A stretch of DNA of 39,639 nt from Mycobacterium sp. PO1. GTDB taxonomy: Bacteria; Actinomycetota; Actinomycetes; Mycobacteriales; Mycobacteriaceae. Position numbers and translations under genes: made by a program. The first letter of the stretch is position 1. The number at the start of each line of letters is the position of its first letter. Below, piece by piece: positions 35,617 to 39,639 of this stretch. The DNA lies in NCBI RefSeq assembly GCF_017312405.1, contig NZ_BLTG01000028.1, positions 1 to 39,639 of the forward strand. The letters are read 5' to 3'. The notes beneath the pieces are model-generated. The model made no database searches and was not told the origin of the DNA. It was given only the letters and a program-made list of their open reading frames with translations.

Positions 35617-37212
35617 TTACGTCGGTGCGCCTTCCGGGTCGGCGGCGCCGGCAAGACTGCCCGCGGCGGGCGTCAGCGCCGGGGCGGGGGCGGGTTTCGC
35701 CGCCCGCAATGCGGCGGCGTCCCCGGCGTCAGCCCTGGCCAGTGCCTCGTCGAGGTCGTCGGCCAGCTGGATGTCCAGGGCCCGCAATGTCGCCGGCCGG
35801 GTAACCAATGCCACCGCGACGTATGCCACCAACGAGGCCAGAACCGCGATGAATGTCGGGTAGCCGTCGAACGTGGCGTCGAACATCCCGTTGGGCAAGT
35901 ACAGAATCGTGTTGTCCACGCCGTAAATGGTCGGCGTCATCGCGAACAGGGCCATCCGAACCACGAACCCGACGGCGATCGCCGTCACCGCCGCTGCGGC
36001 AGTTCCCCGCCGCCAGTACATCCCGAGCACGAACGGCACGATCAGACACGCCAGCAGCAGATCGAACGCCAGCGTCAGCAGAATCCCGGTCTGCGGCACC
36101 TCCAGCGCGAACACGATCGACACCGCGGCCACCGGCAGCATCGCCCACCGAGTGGCCTTCAGCAGCGGGTCCTGTTTGCCCTCGATGTGCACCCGCCGGA
36201 CGTTGCCCACGTTGCGCACCGCCACCGCCGCGGTGCCGAGGATGGCCCCGTTGGCGGTGCTCATCGACGCCCCGACGATGCCGGCGAGCACCAAGACCGT
36301 CAGCCCGAGCGGGGCGAAGTCGTTGAGCAGCACGAACAGCACCGGACCGTCGCTGCCCTCGGGCACGATCGCGGTCGAGGCCAGCGCCACCAGCGCGAAC
36401 GGGATACCGATGGCGGCCGCACCGGCCGCACCGACGAAGCAGGCGCGACGGGCCACCTCCGGCGAGCGGGCCGAGAAGATGCGCTGCATGAAGTCGATCG
36501 CGACGATGTCGCCGATGCCCAGCGCGATCAGCGTCGCCCAGTTGATCGCGGCGCCCTGCGCGGGATCGGAGAGCTGGCCGAAGTCGAACGGCCCCATGCC
36601 TTCCGGGATCGTCAACCCGTAGGCGACGGTCACCCAGATCAGCGTCGCGACCGCCGCCACCAGGATCAGGCTCATCTGCACGATCGCGGTGTAGGCGTCG
36701 GCCAGCATGCCGCCGGCACCGGTGTACAGCAGCACGATCCCGGCGATCAGCACCACGCCCACCCAGTACGGGAAACCGACGAAGTACTCGAAGAGAAATC
36801 CGCCGGCCACCAGATTGCCGGCCACCAGGATCGCGAACGCGATCATCATCAGGATCGAGGCCATGATCTCGACCGGCCGCCCGAAGCGCAGCCGGTAGTA
36901 GTCCGGCAGCGTGGTCAGCCCCATCCGGTTCATCGGCTTGGCGAAGAAGATGCCGGTGATCAGCAGGCACAGACCCAGCCCGAGCGGCAGCGCCGCACCG
37001 GCCCAGAACCCGAACGCCGAACTCAGGTCCGTGTTGCCGAGGGTCGCGTTGGTGTCGACGGCCTGCCCCATCAGGGCGGCGCCGACCAGCGGCAGCGCGA
37101 GGTTGCGCCCGCCGACGAGGAAGTTGGTGCTGTCCCCGCCGACCCGGCGGGCGACCGCCAGTCCGATCAGGGTGACGACGACGATGCTGGCGCCTACGCC
37201 GAGAAGAATCAT
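35617..37212 (-). CDS. sodium:solute symporter family protein, guanidine-I riboswitch controlled
   Basis: A 531-residue SSS-family (LeuT-fold) transporter with about 13 membrane helices. It has the early block GGRNLALPLVGAALMGQAVD, FWAGAALPLGLGLCL and LVAGNLVAGGFLFEY, and the family region GDIVAIDFMQRIFSARSPEV with VLAGIVGASMSTANGAILG (sodium site). The C-terminus is a soluble Ala/Pro tail (about 480-531). ATG 37212 has an AGGAGG ribosome-binding site 10 nt upstream. The leader carries a guanidine-I aptamer, so expression should rise with guanidine; the natural cargo is therefore inferred to be guanidinium or a guanidino compound. An SSS member as a guanidine importer is, as far as I know, not established. 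Confidence 0.92.
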   Translation of the reverse strand: MILLGVGASIVVVTLIGLAVARRVGGDSTNFLVGGRNLALPLVGAALMGQAVDTNATLGNTDLSSAFGFWAGAALPLGLGLCLLITGIFFAKPMNRMGLTTLPDYYRLRFGRPVEIMASILMMIAFAILVAGNLVAGGFLFEYFVGFPYWVGVVLIAGIVLLYTGAGGMLADAYTAIVQMSLILVAAVATLIWVTVAYGLTIPEGMGPFDFGQLSDPAQGAAINWATLIALGIGDIVAIDFMQRIFSARSPEVARRACFVGAAGAAAIGIPFALVALASTAIVPEGSDGPVLFVLLNDFAPLGLTVLVLAGIVGASMSTANGAILGTAAVAVRNVGNVRRVHIEGKQDPLLKATRWAMLPVAAVSIVFALEVPQTGILLTLAFDLLLACLIVPFVLGMYWRRGTAAAAVTAIAVGFVVRMALFAMTPTIYGVDNTILYLPNGMFDATFDGYPTFIAVLASLVAYVAVALVTRPATLRALDIQLADDLDEALARADAGDAAALRAAKPAPAPALTPAAGSLAGAADPEGAPT

Positions 37213-37219
37213 GCTTGCG

Positions 37220-37246
37220 GAGCCTCCTGTGAAACGCTGGAGTCTC
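37220..37246 (-). promoter_or_regulatory. Shine-Dalgarno sequestering switch of the guanidine-I leader
   Basis: On the minus strand the 3' edge of the aptamer reads GAGACTCC (37239-37246). It can pair at 7 of 8 positions with GGAGGCTC (37220-37227), which covers the AGGAGG ribosome-binding site (37223-37228). The AGAC within it is also the 3' strand of stem P1, so the two pairings exclude each other. This predicts ligand-dependent release of translation. Confidence 0.5.
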
Positions 37247-37342
37247 CCGGGCTTTTGTCCCGCCGTGGAACGACCGGCTCCGGTGCCCGCCGCCTGCGTC
37301 TCTCGGACCAGACCCGGCCGGCGGCCGGCGGAACCCTAGACG
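37241..37342 (-). ncRNA. guanidine-I riboswitch (ykkC class)
   Basis: Read on the minus strand, the leader carries the conserved ykkC blocks in order: TCTAGGGTTCCG (37329-37340), CTGGTCCGAGAGACG (37297-37311), and CACGGCGGGACAAAAGCCC followed by GGGAGAC (37242-37267). The variable stem between the first two blocks is a GC-rich hairpin (GCCGGCCGCCGGC). GTCT at the 5' edge and AGAC at the 3' edge close stem P1. The conserved blocks are those of the guanidine-I aptamer, which binds guanidinium. It sits 29 nt before the symporter ATG on the same strand. Confidence 0.95.
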
Positions 37343-37493
37343 CGCCCCACATTCGTCAGGTGGGTCCCGTTCAGACAAACCCCGCCCCATTACGCGTAGT
37401 CGCCTGCGCTGTTAACGATGTGTTTCCGTTTCCGCTGGACAGCGCTTCGCAACCGTGCTGACAATGGCCGCAGGAGTCGGGCGACCCGGTTCC

Positions 37494-37535
37494 CCGGACG
37501 AGGTGCGTCGTACCCGGTCAGCGACAAGACGGCGC
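37494..37535 (+). ncRNA. guanidine-III riboswitch (ykkC-III class)
   Basis: A 42-nt element that, from memory, matches the Thermobifida fusca guanidine-III aptamer almost base for base. CCGG (37494-37497) pairs with CCGG (37514-37517). GCGTCGT (37505-37511) forms the pseudoknot with ACGGCGC (37529-37535). Relative to T. fusca one pseudoknot C-G becomes U-G and one nucleotide is added in the GTCAGCGACAAG segment, so base pairing is retained. The element ends 2 nt before the GAGGAG ribosome-binding site (37538-37543) of the ureohydrolase gene, placing control at translation initiation. Confidence 0.93.
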
Positions 37536-37549
37536 GTGAGGAGCACACC

Positions 37550-38698
37550 GTGTCCGACTCCCCCGACCCGAATCTGCCCAACGCTGAGGGCGCCTGGGCC
37601 CAGCAGGCCGAAGCCAGGCTCGGTGACCGCCGGCTGCGCGAGGAGATCGACCGCGGCTTGAGCTACGGGCTGGAAGCCGCACCCACCATCAATGACCGCA
37701 CCATCTCCACGTTCGTCCGCGGCGAGAAGCCACACTTCGCCGGTGAGCGCGGCACATTCCTCAAATGTCCGTTCGTCGAGGACGTCAACGAGGTCGACGA
37801 CGCCGAGGTGGCGATCTTCGGGGTGCCGCTCGACGCAGGCGCCACCTACCGGCCCGGCACCCGCTTCGGCCCCCAGGGCATCCGTCGCTCGACGAACCTG
37901 TTCGGCACGTACAACTACGAGTCCGGCGTGGATCTGCGCGAGCAGCTCAACATGGTCGACATCGGCGACGTGTTCACCATCCCCGGCAACCTGGAGAAGT
38001 CGTTCGACCAGATCAGCCAGGCGATGGCCCACGTGGTGCAGAAGGGCGTGATGCCCGTCGTCCTCGGTGGGGACCACTCGATCGGGTTCCCGACCATCCG
38101 CGGCATGGCGCCCTACCTGGACGGCAACATCGGGATCATCCACTTCGACCGCCACGTCGACACCCAGGAGACCGACCTCGACGAGCGGATGCACACCACC
38201 CCGTGGTTCCACGCCACCAACATCAAGAACGCCCCGGCGACCAACCTGGTGCAGATCGGCATCGGCGGCTGGCAGAGCCCGCGCGAGGGCGTCAAGGTGG
38301 GCCGGGAACGCCAGTCGACGGTGATCACCGTCGGCGACGTGGAACGGGTCGGCGTAGAAAAAATTGCGGAAATCGCCCTCGAGACCGCCTGGAAGGACGC
38401 CAAGGCGGTCTACCTGTCCTTCGACATCGACGTCATCGACGCGGGCTTCGTCCCCGGCACCGGCTGGCCCGAGCCGGGCGGACTGCTGCCCCGCGAGGCG
38501 CTGAACCTGGTCAAGATGGTCTCCGAGCCGGGGCTGGCGGGCATCGAGGTCGTCGAATGCTCCCCGCCCTACGACTGGGCCGAGCAGACCGCGCTGATGA
38601 GTTCCCGGGTGATCCTCGACAGCCTGGCCGCGCAGGTGCGTACCGGCAAGCTCGGCAACAAGGCCGCGGCGCGCAACCGGCCGGCCTGGGGGCCGTAA
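37550..38698 (+). CDS. gdmH: guanidine hydrolase (GdmH-like), usually annotated as agmatinase family protein
   Basis: A 382-residue ureohydrolase. Binuclear metal ligands are His176 (GGDHSIGFPT), Asp200/His202/Asp204 (IHFDRHVDTQ) and Asp292/Asp294 (YLSFDIDVIDAGFVPGTGWP). The Arg in FDRH, and DAGFVPGTGWPEPGG where agmatinases have DPxFAPGTGxPE, are features I recall from guanidine hydrolase Sll1077. So are the 80-residue N-terminal extension (GLEAAPTINDRTISTFVRGE; PHFAGERGTFLKCPFVEDV) and DERMHTTPWFHATN. The reaction would be guanidine to urea plus ammonia, using nickel in characterised homologues. The GTG start follows GAGGAG directly after a guanidine-III riboswitch. The nickel chaperones that accompany the cyanobacterial enzyme are not in the window. 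Confidence 0.88.
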   Translation: MSDSPDPNLPNAEGAWAQQAEARLGDRRLREEIDRGLSYGLEAAPTINDRTISTFVRGEKPHFAGERGTFLKCPFVEDVNEVDDAEVAIFGVPLDAGATYRPGTRFGPQGIRRSTNLFGTYNYESGVDLREQLNMVDIGDVFTIPGNLEKSFDQISQAMAHVVQKGVMPVVLGGDHSIGFPTIRGMAPYLDGNIGIIHFDRHVDTQETDLDERMHTTPWFHATNIKNAPATNLVQIGIGGWQSPREGVKVGRERQSTVITVGDVERVGVEKIAEIALETAWKDAKAVYLSFDIDVIDAGFVPGTGWPEPGGLLPREALNLVKMVSEPGLAGIEVVECSPPYDWAEQTALMSSRVILDSLAAQVRTGKLGNKAAARNRPAWGP

Positions 38699-38699
38699 T

Positions 38700-38705
38700 T
38701 ACGCT
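38700..38705 (+). promoter_or_regulatory. -10 element TACGCT for the nitrilase gene
   Basis: TACGCT fits TANNNT, starts 2 nt after the gdmH stop and ends 6 nt before ATG 38712. The nitrilase gene thus appears to have its own leaderless promoter rather than relying on the riboswitch transcript. Confidence 0.45.
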
Positions 38706-38711
38706 GGGTGC

Positions 38712-39548
38712 ATGCGTATCGCCCTGGCCCAGATCCTCAGTGGCACCGACCCGGCGGCCAACCTCGAGTTGGTCGACCGCCACACCCGGGAGGCCGCCGA
38801 GGCCGGTGCGTCGCTGGTGCTGTTCCCCGAGGCGACGATGTGTCGCTTCGGGGTTCCACTGGCGCCGGTCGCCGAACCGTTGGACGGCCGGTGGGCCGAC
38901 GGCGTGCGGGCGATCGCCGAGCGGTCCGGGGTGACGGTGGTGGCGGGTATGTTCCGGCCCGCAGACGGGGACGCCGACCACCGGGTGACCAACACGCTGC
39001 TGGCCGCCGGCCGCGGCGTCGACACGCACTACGACAAGATCCACCTGTACGACGCGTTCGGTTTCAGCGAATCGAAGACCGTCGCCCCGGGCCGCGAACC
39101 CGTCGTCATCACCGTCGACGGCGACGCGGGTCCGGTGACCGTCGGGCTGACGCTGTGTTACGACATCCGCTTCCCCGAGCTCTACATCGCGCTGGCCGAC
39201 CTCGGCGCCGAGGTGATCACCGCGCACGCCTCGTGGGGCGCCGGTCCGGGCAAGCTCGACCAGTGGAACCTGCTGGCCAGGGCCCGCGCGATCGACACCT
39301 CCAGCGTCGTCGCCGCCGTCGGCCAGGCCTACCCGGGCGACGAGATCGCCGCGGCCGGGCCGACCGGGGTGGGCGGCAGCCTGGTGGCCTCCGCGCTCGG
39401 CGAGGTCCTCGTCTCCGCCGGGCCGGACCCGCAGCTGCTGATCCACGACGTGGACCTCGAGGCAGCCCGCAAAGCACGCACCACGGTCGCGGTCATGTCC
39501 AACCGCTCAGATTTCACTCATCCGGGTAAGGCACAATCGCTCAGGTGA
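38712..39548 (+). CDS. carbon-nitrogen hydrolase (nitrilase superfamily, Rv0480c-like)
   Basis: A 278-residue alpha-beta-beta-alpha amidohydrolase with the complete Glu-Lys-Cys triad: Glu40 (LVLFPEAT), Lys109 (HYDKIHLYDAFGF) and Cys149 (TLCYDIRFPELY). The motifs place it near the Nit1/deaminated glutathione amidase branch, which repairs deaminated thiols. In a mycothiol organism the true substrate is unsettled. It corresponds to Rv0480c and so belongs to the ancestral gene order, with the guanidine genes inserted before it. Only 13 bp separate it from gdmH, and its stop overlaps the next start by 4 nt. Confidence 0.92.
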   Translation: MRIALAQILSGTDPAANLELVDRHTREAAEAGASLVLFPEATMCRFGVPLAPVAEPLDGRWADGVRAIAERSGVTVVAGMFRPADGDADHRVTNTLLAAGRGVDTHYDKIHLYDAFGFSESKTVAPGREPVVITVDGDAGPVTVGLTLCYDIRFPELYIALADLGAEVITAHASWGAGPGKLDQWNLLARARAIDTSSVVAAVGQAYPGDEIAAAGPTGVGGSLVASALGEVLVSAGPDPQLLIHDVDLEAARKARTTVAVMSNRSDFTHPGKAQSLR

Positions 39549-39639
39549 CCGATCCCTGGGCTCCCCCGCCCCAGCAGCCCGGCCCGCCGCAGCAGCCGGC
39601 TGCGGCGGGCCGGGCTGCTGGGGCGGGGGAGCCCAGGGA
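39545..39639 (+). CDS. 5' fragment of a Pro-rich protein (Rv0479c-like position)
   Basis: GTG 39545 overlaps the nitrilase stop as GTGA. The first residues (TDPWAPPPQQPGPPQQP) are the Pro/Gln-rich cytoplasmic start typical of actinobacterial membrane proteins, and position fits Rv0479c. After about 17 residues the sequence turns into the reverse complement of itself, so the remaining translated part is not trustworthy. The gene is cut by the window end. Confidence 0.5.
   Translation, partial: MTDPWAPPPQQPGPPQQPAAAGRAAGAGEPR
39553..39639. repeat. terminal fold-back inverted repeat (41-bp arms)
   Basis: Bases 39553-39593 are the exact reverse complement of 39599-39639, with a 5-nt loop. The left arm is plausible coding sequence for the Pro-rich protein; the right arm simply mirrors it to the last base of the window. 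This is what a contig-end fold-back assembly artefact looks like. Confidence 0.9.

Noticed and set aside
35729..37390. Open frame of 553 codons overlapping the symporter on the same strand
   Set aside because: It is an out-of-frame shadow of the symporter. The translation is Arg/Gly-rich, lacks membrane helices and runs through the riboswitch.
37550..38698. Calling the ureohydrolase simply an agmatinase
   Set aside because: The active-site motifs, the N-terminal extension and the adjacent guanidine-III riboswitch fit guanidine hydrolase better. No polyamine genes are nearby.

Overview
The window is GC-rich actinobacterial chromosome and almost certainly comes from a rapid-growing Mycobacterium (Mycolicibacterium). 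From memory of the M. tuberculosis map, most of it follows the Rv0480c-Rv0514 neighbourhood. That includes the haem genes hemA-hemC-hemD-hemB, galE2-like, bS22, proC, ppx1-like, senX3-regX3, gpm1, mshA, lprQ-like and murB. No rRNA, tRNA, CRISPR array, insertion sequence or prophage was seen.

Layout. 1-7,416 is accessory: two possible tiny ORFs; a TetR gene divergent from a large exported DUF1254/DUF1214 protein, with a palindromic operator between them; then a leftward run of a DUF2236 oxygenase, a second TetR, a small acidic protein, a PPOX-fold flavoprotein and a cytochrome P450. 7,417-7,574 holds a 63-bp palindrome and a short tandem repeat. 7,575-14,510 is one long leftward operon: a thioredoxin-fold protein, hemA, hemC, hemD, hemB and four small membrane proteins. 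14,550-24,000 carries an HAD phosphatase, a HadA/HadC-like protein, an acyltransferase, an atypical epimerase, bS22, a small HTH protein, proC, a thioesterase, a sugar-phosphate isomerase-like protein, an acidic membrane protein and a Ppx/GppA phosphatase. 24,005-30,648 carries a Cys-rich conserved protein, YciI, regX3/senX3, gpm1, a YbjN-like protein, mshA (mycothiol) and an SDR. 30,677-31,877 is an exported glycerophosphodiester phosphodiesterase flanked by two 63-bp palindromic repeats. 31,888-34,781 carries an L,D-transpeptidase lipoprotein, murB and a DUF2505 protein.

The most interesting part is 35,617-38,698. A sodium:solute symporter and an 'agmatinase-like' ureohydrolase diverge from a 337-bp gap that contains two riboswitches of different classes for the same ligand. 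A guanidine-I (ykkC) aptamer lies on the minus strand before the symporter. A guanidine-III (ykkC-III) aptamer lies on the plus strand immediately before the ureohydrolase. The ureohydrolase has the long N-terminal extension and active-site motifs of guanidine hydrolase (GdmH, as in Synechocystis Sll1077) rather than of agmatinase. I read this as a guanidine-induced guanidine uptake and hydrolysis module inserted between the Rv0481c-like and Rv0480c-like genes.

A second theme is transcription. Many start codons lie 6-8 nt downstream of a TANNNT -10 hexamer with no Shine-Dalgarno sequence, the signature of leaderless mRNAs. One of these is a divergent pair (murB / DUF2505) with overlapping -10 elements. 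The last 87 bases form a near-perfect fold-back palindrome that looks like a contig-end artefact.
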